A stretch of 64,000 nt of DNA, from NCBI RefSeq assembly GCF_036240795.1, contig NZ_CP108454.1, positions 5,950,001 to 6,014,000 on the forward strand, in the 5' to 3' direction. Positions 16,780-25,556 of the stretch are shown in pieces. The number at the start of each line of letters is the position of its first letter. The first letter of the stretch is position 1. The position numbers were made by a program, and so were the translations under genes. This stretch comes from Streptomyces sp. NBC_01268. GTDB lineage: Bacteria; Actinomycetota; Actinomycetes; Streptomycetales; Streptomycetaceae. The notes under the pieces were generated by a model. That model was not told where the DNA came from. It ran no database searches and saw nothing but the letters and a program-made list of their open reading frames with translations.

Positions 16780-17742
16780 GTGAAGGGCACAGTCGGAGAA
16801 CTGGGCGAGTTCGGGCTCATCAAGGAGCTCACTTCCCGGCTCACCGCCACCCCGGCGGTACGGATCGGACCCGGCGACGACGCCGCGGTCGTCTCCGCCC
16901 CCGACCGGCGGGTGGTGGCCAGCACGGACATCCTGCTCGAAGGGCGTCACTTCCGGCGCGACTGGTCGACGGCCTACGACGTCGGCCGCAAGGCCGCGGC
17001 GCAGAACCTGGCCGACATCGCGGCCATGGGCGCCGTCCCCACCGCGCTCCTGCTCGGCCTGGTCGTCCCCGCCGAACTCCCGGTCACCTGGCCCACCGAG
17101 CTCATGGACGGCCTGCGCGACGAGTGCCAGGTGGCCGGCGCGGCCGTGGTCGGCGGCGACGTGGTCCGCGGCGACACGATCACGGTCGCCATCACCGCCC
17201 TCGGCGACCTGCGCAACCAGGACCCGGTGACCCGGGGCGGCGCCCAGCCCGGCGACGTCGTCGCCTACACCGGCTGGCTCGGCTGGTCCGCCGCCGGCTA
17301 CGCGGTGCTCTCCCGCGGCTTCCGCTCCCCGCGCGCCTTCGTCGAGGCCCACCGGCGCCCCGAGCCGCCGTACCACGCGGGCCCCGCGGCGGCCGGGCTC
17401 GGCGCCACCGCCATGTGCGACGTCAGCGACGGCCTGATCGCCGACCTCGGGCACATCGCCGAGGCCAGCAAGGTCCGCATCGACCTGCGCTCCGGCCTCA
17501 TCGACATTCCCACCCAGATGAACGACATCGGCCAGGCGGTCGGAGTGGACCCGCTCCAGTGGGTGCTCACCGGGGGAGAGGACCACGCGATCGTGGCCAC
17601 CTTCCCGCCGGACGTGAAGCTGCCCGCCCGCTGGAAGGTCATCGGGGAGGTCCTCAACCCCTCGGCGCTGCCCCAGGTGACCGTCGACGGGGCGCCCTGG
17701 CACAGCACGGGCGGCTGGGACCACTTCGGAGAGACCGAGTGA
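16780..17742 (+). CDS. thiL: Thiamine-monophosphate kinase
   Basis: Phosphorylates thiamine monophosphate to thiamine diphosphate; 320 residues, AIR-synthase/PurM fold. GPGDDAAVV near residues 29-37 and [12 protein letters not shown] bind Mg-[24 protein letters not shown] and [15 protein letters not shown] are further family motifs. The GTG at 16780 follows ACGAGGTGAG. It overlaps thiD by GTGA, so the last two phosphorylation activities of the thiamine pathway are made together. No TPP riboswitch is recognisable upstream. Confidence 0.95.
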   Translation: MKGTVGELGEFGLIKELTSRLTATPAVRIGPGDDAAVVSAPDRRVVASTDILLEGRHFRRDWSTAYDVGRKAAAQNLADIAAMGAVPTALLLGLVVPAELPVTWPTELMDGLRDECQVAGAAVVGGDVVRGDTITVAITALGDLRNQDPVTRGGAQPGDVVAYTGWLGWSAAGYAVLSRGFRSPRAFVEAHRRPEPPYHAGPAAAGLGATAMCDVSDGLIADLGHIAEASKVRIDLRSGLIDIPTQMNDIGQAVGVDPLQWVLTGGEDHAIVATFPPDVKLPARWKVIGEVLNPSALPQVTVDGAPWHSTGGWDHFGETE

Positions 17743-18539
17743 CGTCCCGGCCCCCGCTGGTGCTGACCGTCGCCGGATCGGACTCCGGCGGCGGCGCGGG
17801 CATCCAGGCCGACCTGAAGACGATGCTCGCGCTCGGCGTGCACGGCATGAGCGTGATCACCGCCGTCACCGCCCAGAACTCGCGGGGCGTCCAGGGAGCC
17901 TGGGAGCTGCCCGAGGAGGCCGTACGGGCCCAGTTCCGGGCCGTGGTGGACGACATCGGCGTCCAGGCCGTGAAGACCGGCATGCTGGCCTCCGCCCCGC
18001 TCGTGGAGACGGTGGCCGCACTGCTCGCCCCGGTCGGCGTCCCCGTGGTCGTCGACCCGGTCGGCGTCTCCAAGCACGGCGACCCGCTGCTCGCCGCCTC
18101 CGCGCTCGACTCCGTCCGCACGAAGCTGCTGCCGGTCGCGACCGTCGCCACCCCGAACCTGGACGAAGTGGCGCAGCTCACAGGCGTCGTGGTCGAGGAC
18201 GAGCCGGGGATGCGGCGGGCGGCCGACGCGATCCTGGCGTACGGGCCGCGCTGGGCGCTGATCAAGGGCGGGCACCTGCCCTCGGGCGAGGACGCCGTGG
18301 ACCTGCTCACGGACGGCTCCGAGGAGCACTGGCTGCGCGCGCCGCGGCACGACAACCGGCACACCCACGGCACGGGCTGCACGCTCGCCTCGGCGGTCGC
18401 GTCGGGGCTCGCGAAGGGCATGACGGTGCCCTCGGCGGTGCGGGAGGCCAAGGCCTACGTGACCGGGGCGATCGCCGCCGGTTTCTCCCTGGGCGCGGGC
18501 ATCGGCCCGGTCGACCACGGGTGGCGCCTCCGCGGCTAG
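17739..18539 (+). CDS. thiD: Hydroxymethylpyrimidine/phosphomethylpyrimidine kinase
   Basis: Phosphorylates HMP and HMP-P for the pyrimidine half of thiamine; 266 residues, ribokinase-like fold. [19 protein letters not shown] near residues 11-29 is the substrate-binding motif. [12 protein letters not shown] and [18 protein letters not shown], with the anion hole and catalytic base Asp/Cys region, follow. The GTG at 17739 overlaps the thiL stop. GGAGAGACCGA supplies the ribosome site inside thiL. Confidence 0.96.
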   Translation: MTSRPPLVLTVAGSDSGGGAGIQADLKTMLALGVHGMSVITAVTAQNSRGVQGAWELPEEAVRAQFRAVVDDIGVQAVKTGMLASAPLVETVAALLAPVGVPVVVDPVGVSKHGDPLLAASALDSVRTKLLPVATVATPNLDEVAQLTGVVVEDEPGMRRAADAILAYGPRWALIKGGHLPSGEDAVDLLTDGSEEHWLRAPRHDNRHTHGTGCTLASAVASGLAKGMTVPSAVREAKAYVTGAIAAGFSLGAGIGPVDHGWRLRG

Positions 18540-18560
18540 ATCCTGGTTCCGGGCATGGCA

Positions 18561-18592
18561 AAAGGCCGGTTCACCGAGGTGAACCGGCCTTT
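18561..18592. terminator. Bidirectional terminator between thiD and rpmB
   Basis: A 15-base perfect inverted repeat (18561-18575 with 18578-18592) has AAA and TTT at its outer ends, so it can terminate from either side. Confidence 0.88.
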
Positions 18593-18663
18593 CAAGGCAA
18601 CCGCAGGGGCTGCGCTACGACGTAGCGTCGCGGGATCATCCCCGCTGACGCGGGGAGCATCCT

Positions 18664-18849
18664 TTAGCGCGAGACCTTGCCGGCCTTGATGCACGAGGTG
18701 CAGACATTGAGGCGCTTCGGCGTCCGACCGACCACGGCACGCACACGCTGGATGTTCGGGTTCCAGCGACGAGACGTACGGCGGTGCGAGTGCGAAATGT
18801 TGTTGCCGAAGCCCGGCCCCTTGCCGCAGACGTCGCAGTTGGCAGCCAC
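18664..18849 (-). CDS. rpmB: 50S ribosomal protein L28 (zinc-binding form)
   Basis: A 61-residue bL28. [20 protein letters not shown] at the start and CTSCIKAG near the end supply two CxxC pairs, the zinc-binding (C+) version. Streptomyces usually also carry a cysteine-free paralogue induced by zinc starvation. The GTG at 18849 follows GGAG with good spacing. The gene is monocistronic and divergent from the DAK2 kinase gene. Confidence 0.97.
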   Translation of the reverse strand: MAANCDVCGKGPGFGNNISHSHRRTSRRWNPNIQRVRAVVGRTPKRLNVCTSCIKAGKVSR

Positions 18850-19079
18850 GGGTCACTCCAAAGACTTCAGATTTACAGTGAAACCGGCGCACCGGAATCA
18901 GGAATCTGAAGTGGCTTGCCGGGGAATGGCCCGACGTGTGCCGGGCAACCGAAGCAGCATACAACGACCGCTTCGGTGGAACGAAACTACCACGGTCTCC
19001 GCGGCCCCCGCCCCGGGCCTGGGGTGATCACGGGTCTACCCTGCGGTGAACCGACCGCAGCGCACAGGAGGACCACCCG

Positions 19080-20663
19080 TTGCCGCGAGCTCCGCAGACC
19101 CTCGACGCCGAAGCGGTCAGATCCTGGTGCGCAGGGGCGCTGGCGGCGCTCGGCACGGAGCGCGAGGAGATCGACGCCATCAACGTCTATCCCGTCGCGG
19201 ACGGCGACACCGGCACGAACCTGTACCTGACCGTCGAATCGGCCGCGAAGGCCGTCGACGAGGCCGTCGCCGGAGGGGCTCCCGACGCGGCCGAGGTCAT
19301 ACGGGCCATGGCGCACGGCGCGCTGCTCGGCGCCCGCGGCAACTCCGGGACGATCCTCTCCCAGCTGCTCCGCGGCATGGCCGCCGTGCTCGCCGGGGGG
19401 AGCGACGGCGACCACCTGGCCCGCGCCTTCGCCGAAGCCGCCGACGCGGCCCGCCGGGCCGTGGCCCACCCCGTCGAGGGCACCGTCCTCACCGTCGCCT
19501 GTGCGGCCGCCGAGGCCTGCGCGGGGGGCGGGGAGCTCGTGACGGTGGCCACGACGGCCTACGAGGGGGCCAGGAGCGCCCTGGAGCGGACCCCGGGCCA
19601 ACTGGACGTCCTGCGCCGCGCGGGCGTCGTGGACGCCGGAGGCCGCGGTCTGGTGGCCGTGCTCGGGGCGCTCGTGGAGAGCCTCACCGGGGAGGCGCCG
19701 GCCCGGCCCGCGCCCCCCGCGCACCGACCGGTCCTCGACCCGGGATGCGACGGCGAGGGCGGGCCCGGCTACGAGGTGATCTACCTCCTGGAGGCCGAGG
19801 ACCGCGCCGTGGAGCGGCTGCGGACCCGCCTCGACGCGCTGGGGGAGTCCCTGGTCGTCGTCGGCGGCGACGGGCTGTGGAACGTGCACGTCCACGTCGA
19901 CGACGCGGGCGCGGCCGTCGAGGCCGGAGTCGAGGCGGGGCGCCCCCACCGGATCCGGATCACGCACTTCGAGGGCGCGGCCGCCCAGCCGCGCGAGCCC
20001 GTCCAGCGGGCCGTGGTCGCCGTCCTGCCCGGCGAGGGCCTGGCCGGGCTCTGTGCCGAGGCCGGGGCGACCACGCTGCTCGCGCTGCCCGGCGAACCGC
20101 CGTCCGGGGCGGAGCTCGCCGAGGCGATCCGGCGGGCCCACGCGCGCGAGGTCGTCCTGCTGCCCAACGACACCGAGCTGCGGCAGGCCGCCGCGGCCGC
20201 GGCCGAGCAGGCCCGCGCCGAGGGCATCCGGGTCGCCCTCATCCCCACCCGCGCCGCGGTCCAGGGCATCGCCGCCCTCGCCGTCCACGAGCCGGAGCGG
20301 CGCTTCGACGAGGACGTCGTCGCCATGAGCGCGGCGGCCGGCGCGACGCGCTACGCCGAACTCGCCGTCGCCGAACGCCAGTCCTTCACGTCCGCCGGCG
20401 TCTGCCAGGCCGGGGACGTCCTCGGCCTCATCGAGGGCGACGTCGCCGTCATCGGCCAGGACCTCACCACCACGGCCCGCACCGTCCTCGACCGGATGCT
20501 CTCCGCCGGCGGCGAGCTCGTCACGCTCGTCGTCGCCGCCGACACCCCGCCGGACCTGGCCCCCACCCTGGAACGGCACGTACGGGCCACCTACCTGGCG
20601 GTGGACACCACGACGTACGAGGCGGGGGCGGGGGCCCCGGCCCTGCTCATCGGCGTGGAGTAG
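19080..20663 (+). CDS. DAK2/DegV-domain kinase, fatty-acid-kinase (FakA)-like
   Basis: A 527-residue protein with an N-terminal DhaL (DAK2) nucleotide domain: INVYPVADGDTGTNLYLT near residues 34-51, with metal-binding Asp41 and Asp43. GALLGARGNSGTILSQLLRG follows. The C-terminal half resembles FakA/YloV, with a GDVLGLIEGDVAVIG region. In Firmicutes FakA phosphorylates exogenous fatty acids presented by FakB (DegV) proteins; the role in Streptomyces is inferred. The start is TTG at 19080, chosen because AGGAGG lies nine bases upstream. In S. coelicolor, as I recall, this gene sits directly beside recG. Confidence 0.88.
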   Translation: MPRAPQTLDAEAVRSWCAGALAALGTEREEIDAINVYPVADGDTGTNLYLTVESAAKAVDEAVAGGAPDAAEVIRAMAHGALLGARGNSGTILSQLLRGMAAVLAGGSDGDHLARAFAEAADAARRAVAHPVEGTVLTVACAAAEACAGGGELVTVATTAYEGARSALERTPGQLDVLRRAGVVDAGGRGLVAVLGALVESLTGEAPARPAPPAHRPVLDPGCDGEGGPGYEVIYLLEAEDRAVERLRTRLDALGESLVVVGGDGLWNVHVHVDDAGAAVEAGVEAGRPHRIRITHFEGAAAQPREPVQRAVVAVLPGEGLAGLCAEAGATTLLALPGEPPSGAELAEAIRRAHAREVVLLPNDTELRQAAAAAAEQARAEGIRVALIPTRAAVQGIAALAVHEPERRFDEDVVAMSAAAGATRYAELAVAERQSFTSAGVCQAGDVLGLIEGDVAVIGQDLTTTARTVLDRMLSAGGELVTLVVAADTPPDLAPTLERHVRATYLAVDTTTYEAGAGAPALLIGVE

Positions 20664-20669
20664 CCCCCG

Positions 20670-23432
20670 TCAGCCCTCCGGCGGCGGGGGAGCCGTCGCC
20701 GTCCTCGACAGCAGGGTGGTCGCCTCCGCGTGGTGCTCCGGGGAGTCCGCGGACAGGACCGCCCGGGCCAGTTCCGCCGCCGCCCCGGCGTCCCCCAGGT
20801 CCAGATGGAGCCAGCCGGCCATCAGGTCCGCGGACAGGCGGGCCTCCCCATCGCCCGCGGCGGCGTAGGCGGCCGCGGCGCGCTCGGCGAACGCGAGCAC
20901 CTCGGGCAGGTCCGGCTCCTGCGCGCGGGCGAGGAGTTCGGCGGTCTGCCGGCAGGTGTCCGCCAGCTCCCGCGCGTCCTCGCCGCAGGCCTCCGCCGCC
21001 GTCGCCATCAGCGCCCGCCCCCGGGAGTCCGGGCCCGCGATCCAGGCCCGCACCCGCAGCGTGCGGACGTACGCCGGGGTGTCGCCGAGGGACCGCCACA
21101 GCTCACCGGCCCGCTCGTACGCGGCGGCCGCCTGCTCGTTCAGCTCCGCCCGCCACAGGGCCTGCGCCGCCAGGTTCGCCAGCATCGCGTGGTCCCGCTG
21201 GTCCGGCCACGCCGCCGCCAGCTCGGCCGCCCGCAGCCACCGCTCGGCCGCCGACCGGGGCTCCGCCACGCGCATCAGGCAGTCGCCGAGCCACCACAGG
21301 GTCTGGACGACCGTCCCGTCCCCGTGCTCGTCGACCGAGAGGTCCGGCAGCACCGCCTCCAGGATCGCCGCCGCCTCCTCGCACCGGCCCTCGCGCAGCA
21401 GCCAGCCGCCGAGCAGATGGCGTGCGTACGCCCCCAGGCCGCGGCTCTCGCCCGCCTCGTCCGCCCAGTGCGCCGCCTCCAGGGCCTGCTCGGCCGCCTC
21501 GCCGGACCGGCCGGCCGCGCCGAGGACCTCCGCGAGCCCCAGCCGCAGCCGGGCCTGCCCGGCGGGCCCCGCGTACCCGGCGCCGTGCGCCAGGGCCGCC
21601 CGTGCCGCCCGCTCGGCCGTCGCGAGGTCGCCCTCGTGCTGCGCGAGCGCCGCCAGCCGCGCCTCGGGCTCCACCGCGTACCAGGGCAGCCCGGCCTCGT
21701 GGAACAGCTCCGCCGCCCGCTCGTACCGCTCGGCCGCACGCCCGGTGTCGCCGTCCCGCGCCGCCGCGTCGCCCAGCAGCCACTCGGCCTCGGCGATCCG
21801 GTCGGCGACGTCCGGGGCCCCGGCGAAGGCCAGGACCTCCTCGGCCGCCTCCGCCGTGCCGAGCACCCGGGCCCGCAGCAGCAGCGCCCCCGACAGCTGG
21901 CGGGCGGTCGCCCCGCCGCCCTCGTGGAGCCCGCGCAGCGCGGCGACCGGCTCCGCGAAGGCCTCGGGCTCGCCGAGCGCGTAGGCGCCCCTGGCCCGGG
22001 CCGCCCACGCCTCGCCGGCGGCGCCGGCCGCCTCGTACCCCTCGGCCGCCGACCGGAACAGGGCCGCCGTCTCCGCCGCGTCCGCCGCGAGGGACATCGC
22101 GCGGTGGTCGGTCAGCTCGGCCGAGGCCAGGGCGTCGAGCTCCGCGAGGCCCTCCGCCTCCGCCCGTGCGAGCGCCGCCCAGGCCGCGTCCGCCTCCGGC
22201 CGCCGCTCCGCCGTCAGCCGCCGCGCCTCGGCCAGCAGGTCCCGCGGGGCGGCCGCCGCCACCGCCACCGGGGCCGGGGCCCCGGCGGGTGCGGACGGGC
22301 CCGCGGACCGCACGCCCAGCGGCAGCCGGTCGACCAGCGGCCGCGCCGCCATCTGCTCCCGGACCAGCCGGCTCACCCGGTCCGAGCCGTTGCGCGCGTC
22401 GAACCGCGCGGCCAGCTCCTCGGCCCGCTCCCGCGCATGGCGGCCGAGCTCCGCCGCCGTCCACTCCCGCGCCGGGGCTCCCGCGTCCCCGGCCGAGGGG
22501 CCCGGCACCCGCCGCCCGCCGAGCCCGCGGGCCACCAGCCGGTCCATCAGCAGCGCCGTCACGGCCAGGAAGTCCATCGCGCTGTCCGGGTCGCCGTGGT
22601 CCGTGAGGTACGCCGGGCGCTCCGCGAGCAGCTCCAGGGCCCGTCCCTCGTTGCCGGTCAGCGCGCAGAACTCGATGTGCTGGGCCATCGCGCCGCGCAT
22701 GCTCTCCATCGGGCGCACCAGCCGGTACCCGCGCAGGTGGTTCGCCCGCGCCTGCTCCGTCCGGCCGAGCCGCAGCAGCGGCAGCAGCGAGGAGGCGAGC
22801 ACCGCGTGCGGCTCGTGGGCGCAGGAGTGCTCGCCGTCCAGGACCGGCGCCCAGGCCGCGAGCGCGGCCTCGTCGTCGCCGAGTTCGGCCCGCCACAGGC
22901 CCTGCCCGTGCAGCTCGCAGGCGTGGCAGTCGGCCATCTCGTCGCGCTCGGCCGCCAGCCACGCCGCGTACGCACGGGCCGCCCGGTCGAGGTCGCCGAT
23001 GTGCCGGGCGACCCGGAACTCGCCCTGCCGCACCGCCCGTTCGGAGTGTCCGGCGAGCCGGTAGCGGTGCTCCATCTCGCCCAGCCACTTCTCGATCGAG
23101 GCGAGCGGGATGTGCGGCTGGTCGAGCATGCCGCTGGAGACCCACTTGAAGACCCAGTGCAGCGTGTACGTCTCCTGGGCGTCGAAGTCGCCCGGGTTCT
23201 GGTCCCACATCCGCAGCAGCCGCGAGAAGGGCACGAACATCTTCGCCTTCTCGGAGCTGTAGTTGTAGACCTGCAGCTGGTGGCCGAGCGCCTCGATGAC
23301 CGCGAGCGGCTCGCCGATCCGCTCGGCGTCCGCCAGCAGCCGCTCCGCCCGGGCGTTGCGCGCCGGGCCCTCGGGCCGGGCGTGGTTGTCCCGCATGGCC
23401 TCGCGCAGGGCCTGGAACTCCGGGCTCGTCAT
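20670..23432 (-). CDS. Large tetratricopeptide-repeat-like protein paired with HSP90
   Basis: A 920-residue cytoplasmic protein, very Ala/Leu/Glu/Arg-rich. Many helical pairs fit TPR spacing, for example AGRSGEAAEQALEAAHWADE and LGDAGAAAELARAVL. It starts MTSPEFQALREAMRDN. A conserved-looking N-terminal region includes YTLHWVFKWVSSGMLDQP and CHACELHGQGLW (two Cys). There is no signal peptide or membrane segment. The ATG at 23432 overlaps the hsp90 stop as ATGA, so the two proteins are almost certainly made together. TPR proteins are classical HSP90 co-chaperones in eukaryotes, so a partner or client-adaptor role is plausible but only inferred. Confidence 0.85.
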   Translation of the reverse strand: MTSPEFQALREAMRDNHARPEGPARNARAERLLADAERIGEPLAVIEALGHQLQVYNYSSEKAKMFVPFSRLLRMWDQNPGDFDAQETYTLHWVFKWVSSGMLDQPHIPLASIEKWLGEMEHRYRLAGHSERAVRQGEFRVARHIGDLDRAARAYAAWLAAERDEMADCHACELHGQGLWRAELGDDEAALAAWAPVLDGEHSCAHEPHAVLASSLLPLLRLGRTEQARANHLRGYRLVRPMESMRGAMAQHIEFCALTGNEGRALELLAERPAYLTDHGDPDSAMDFLAVTALLMDRLVARGLGGRRVPGPSAGDAGAPAREWTAAELGRHARERAEELAARFDARNGSDRVSRLVREQMAARPLVDRLPLGVRSAGPSAPAGAPAPVAVAAAAPRDLLAEARRLTAERRPEADAAWAALARAEAEGLAELDALASAELTDHRAMSLAADAAETAALFRSAAEGYEAAGAAGEAWAARARGAYALGEPEAFAEPVAALRGLHEGGGATARQLSGALLLRARVLGTAEAAEEVLAFAGAPDVADRIAEAEWLLGDAAARDGDTGRAAERYERAAELFHEAGLPWYAVEPEARLAALAQHEGDLATAERAARAALAHGAGYAGPAGQARLRLGLAEVLGAAGRSGEAAEQALEAAHWADEAGESRGLGAYARHLLGGWLLREGRCEEAAAILEAVLPDLSVDEHGDGTVVQTLWWLGDCLMRVAEPRSAAERWLRAAELAAAWPDQRDHAMLANLAAQALWRAELNEQAAAAYERAGELWRSLGDTPAYVRTLRVRAWIAGPDSRGRALMATAAEACGEDARELADTCRQTAELLARAQEPDLPEVLAFAERAAAAYAAAGDGEARLSADLMAGWLHLDLGDAGAAAELARAVLSADSPEHHAEATTLLSRTATAPPPPEG

Positions 23433-25267
23433 GCCTCGCTCCCCCCGTCGGCGCCGCGCGCGGTGCTCCATTCGAGGAGGCCGAGGAAGGTGCGGTTGAG
23501 GAGGGCGTTGTCGGCGGGGCGGAGGGGGCGTTGGGCCATGAGGAGGGCCTGTCCGTAGAGGGCTTCGACGGCGGTGGCGGTGAGCCGGGGTTCGTCGAGG
23601 GTGGCGATGCGGCGGACGAGGGGGCTCTGGTGGTTGAGGACGAGGCGGGCGCGGGGGGTGCTGCCGCGCAGGGAGCCGAGGATGCCGGCCCACAGGTCGT
23701 CGGCCTCGCCCTCCGCCTCCGCCCGCGCCTGCTCGTGGCGGGCCGTCCGGTCGTCCAGGTGCAGCGCCGGGACGGTCACCGGATGGAAGGAACGCAGCGC
23801 CACGTCACAGCCCAGGGCGTCCAGGGTGGCCCGCGCGACCGACAGGAAACCGGTCAGGGCGAGCTCCCGCGCCGGGTCGACCGCGTCGAGGTGCGCCGTG
23901 ACGGTGTCGGCGTCCAGCTCCGCCACCACCGTCCCCGGCCGCACCTCCGGCAGACGCTCCACCAGCTCCGTGTCGTACGTGTATCCGCCGTTGACCACGC
24001 CGATGCCCTGGGCGGCGGCGATGGCGGCGACCTGGCGGAACTCCTCGACGGTGCGGGTGAAGTGGACGACCGGGTGGCGGCGGGCGAACTCGTCGAGGGA
24101 CAGGCGCCCGTCGGTGGTCTCGAACGGCAGCCACGGCAGCATCGCCGCCAGGATCCCGTCGTCGTGCCGCGCCAGCGACTTCACACCCAGGTGGTGCACG
24201 GCGAGGAACTGCCCGAGCCGCTCCGGCGATCCGGCCGCCAGACCGGTGAGCCACTCGCGGATCGCGTCCCCGAGCGCGTCCCGCACCCCCGCCAGGGCCT
24301 CGTCCTCGTACAGGGACTCGCGGGAGGCGGTGGGGCGCAGGGTGTCGGTGTCCAGGACGCAGCGGACGAAGAACGCCCAGTCCGGCAGCAGCCCGTCGGC
24401 CTTCTCGGTGAGCAGCATCCCCTTGAGGTGGACCCGGTGCCCGGCCCGCTGCGCGGGGCTCACCGCCGACGGCAGGACGTACGCCACGCCCCGGATGCCC
24501 GCCAACGGCAGGTCCAGGTCGATCGAGTCCAGCGGCCCGAACCCGAACAGGTTCTGACAGTGCGCCGCCAGCGCCACCCGCCGCGCGGCCGGACTCGGAT
24601 ACGTCCGCTCCCACGGCGCCGGCACGTCGGTGACCGGCTCGTCCCCGACGTGGATGGTGTGGGGGAGGAGGGTGCCGTAGTGGCGGGCGAGGGTGAGGAC
24701 GCGGTCGTGGGTGAGCCAGTCGGTGGTGCCGGGGCGGGCGGTGAGGTGGACGGTGGTGCCGGGTTCGGGGTGTGCGGTGTCGTCGAGGGTGGTGACGGTG
24801 TAGGAGCCGTCGTCGTGGGCGCGCCATTCGACGGGGGGTGCCTGGGGGGTGCGGGCGGAGCGGGAGACGACGCGGATCTCGGCGGCGACGACGAAGCAGG
24901 CGAGGAGTCCGATGCCGAACTGGCCGAGGAAGTCGGCGCGGGCGGTTTCGAGTCCGTGGGCGGTGTCCAGGCCGTGGGTGGTGTCGCGTTTGGAGCTGTG
25001 GCCGATGGTGGCGAGGAGGGTGTGGACGTCGGTCTCGGTCAGGCCGATGCCGGTGTCGGTGATGCGCAGGGTGGTGCCGTCGGCGTGGAGGTGGACCCGG
25101 GCGGGTGCGCGGGGGTCGAGGGCGCGTCGGGCGGTGAGGGCGTCCACGGCGTTCTGGAGGAGTTCGCGCAGGTAGACCCGGGGGCTGGAGTAGAGGTGGT
25201 GGGAGAGCAGATCCACCAGGCCACGCAGATCGACCTGGAACGTGTGAGGTGTCTGGTCAGCAGTCAT
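23429..25267 (-). CDS. HSP90-family ATPase (HtpG-like chaperone)
   Basis: A 612-residue GHKL ATPase of the HSP90 family. The N-terminal ATP pocket shows RELLQNAVDAL (Glu35, Asn39), ITDTGIGLT (Asp71) and FLGQFGIGLLACFVVA (115-126). The middle domain keeps LLPDWAFFVRCVLDTDTL followed by SRE with Arg316, equivalent to the gamma-phosphate-contacting Arg of HtpG. There is no MEEVD tail. The sequence is divergent from classical HtpG and is usually annotated only as an HSP90 family protein. It starts at ATG 25267 without a clear Shine-Dalgarno. Codon usage changes sharply inside the gene near 24650 and 23700 (see findings). It is translationally coupled to the TPR gene. Confidence 0.92.
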   Translation of the reverse strand: MTADQTPHTFQVDLRGLVDLLSHHLYSSPRVYLRELLQNAVDALTARRALDPRAPARVHLHADGTTLRITDTGIGLTETDVHTLLATIGHSSKRDTTHGLDTAHGLETARADFLGQFGIGLLACFVVAAEIRVVSRSARTPQAPPVEWRAHDDGSYTVTTLDDTAHPEPGTTVHLTARPGTTDWLTHDRVLTLARHYGTLLPHTIHVGDEPVTDVPAPWERTYPSPAARRVALAAHCQNLFGFGPLDSIDLDLPLAGIRGVAYVLPSAVSPAQRAGHRVHLKGMLLTEKADGLLPDWAFFVRCVLDTDTLRPTASRESLYEDEALAGVRDALGDAIREWLTGLAAGSPERLGQFLAVHHLGVKSLARHDDGILAAMLPWLPFETTDGRLSLDEFARRHPVVHFTRTVEEFRQVAAIAAAQGIGVVNGGYTYDTELVERLPEVRPGTVVAELDADTVTAHLDAVDPARELALTGFLSVARATLDALGCDVALRSFHPVTVPALHLDDRTARHEQARAEAEGEADDLWAGILGSLRGSTPRARLVLNHQSPLVRRIATLDEPRLTATAVEALYGQALLMAQRPLRPADNALLNRTFLGLLEWSTARGADGGSEA

Positions 25268-25433
25268 CGTCGCTGCGCCGGTGGGGGGACGGGCGACGGC
25301 GCGGGTCGGGCGATCCCGGCGTCCGGTGATCGCGGGGGAGGAGCGGAAGAGCGGCCATCCTAGGCGCCGCGACTCCGACGTGACCAACCGGTGGCCACGG
25401 CCTGCGCGACGTCTGTCAGTGCGGTGGTGTGCA

Positions 25434-25556
25434 ATGGACCGCGTGCCTGCGCTCGACGAACCACTGAAGAAGCCGCTCGGAGCCGCCACCGCCGCGGCGA
25501 CCACCGGGGCCGCCGCCCGCCCGCGGGAGGTGCCGTGCAGCTCGCCGACCCGCTGA
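25434..25556 (+). pseudogene. Short ORF resembling a duplicated recG 5' end
   Basis: This 40-codon frame reads VPALDEPLKKPLGAATA from GTG 25443. The true recG frame 92 bases later starts VQLADPLKNLLGAATA. The two DNA segments also align closely. After the shared segment this frame runs into unrelated sequence and stops at 25556, inside recG. It looks like a diverged second copy of the recG start. It may be silent, or it may act as a short upstream ORF. Confidence 0.5.
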
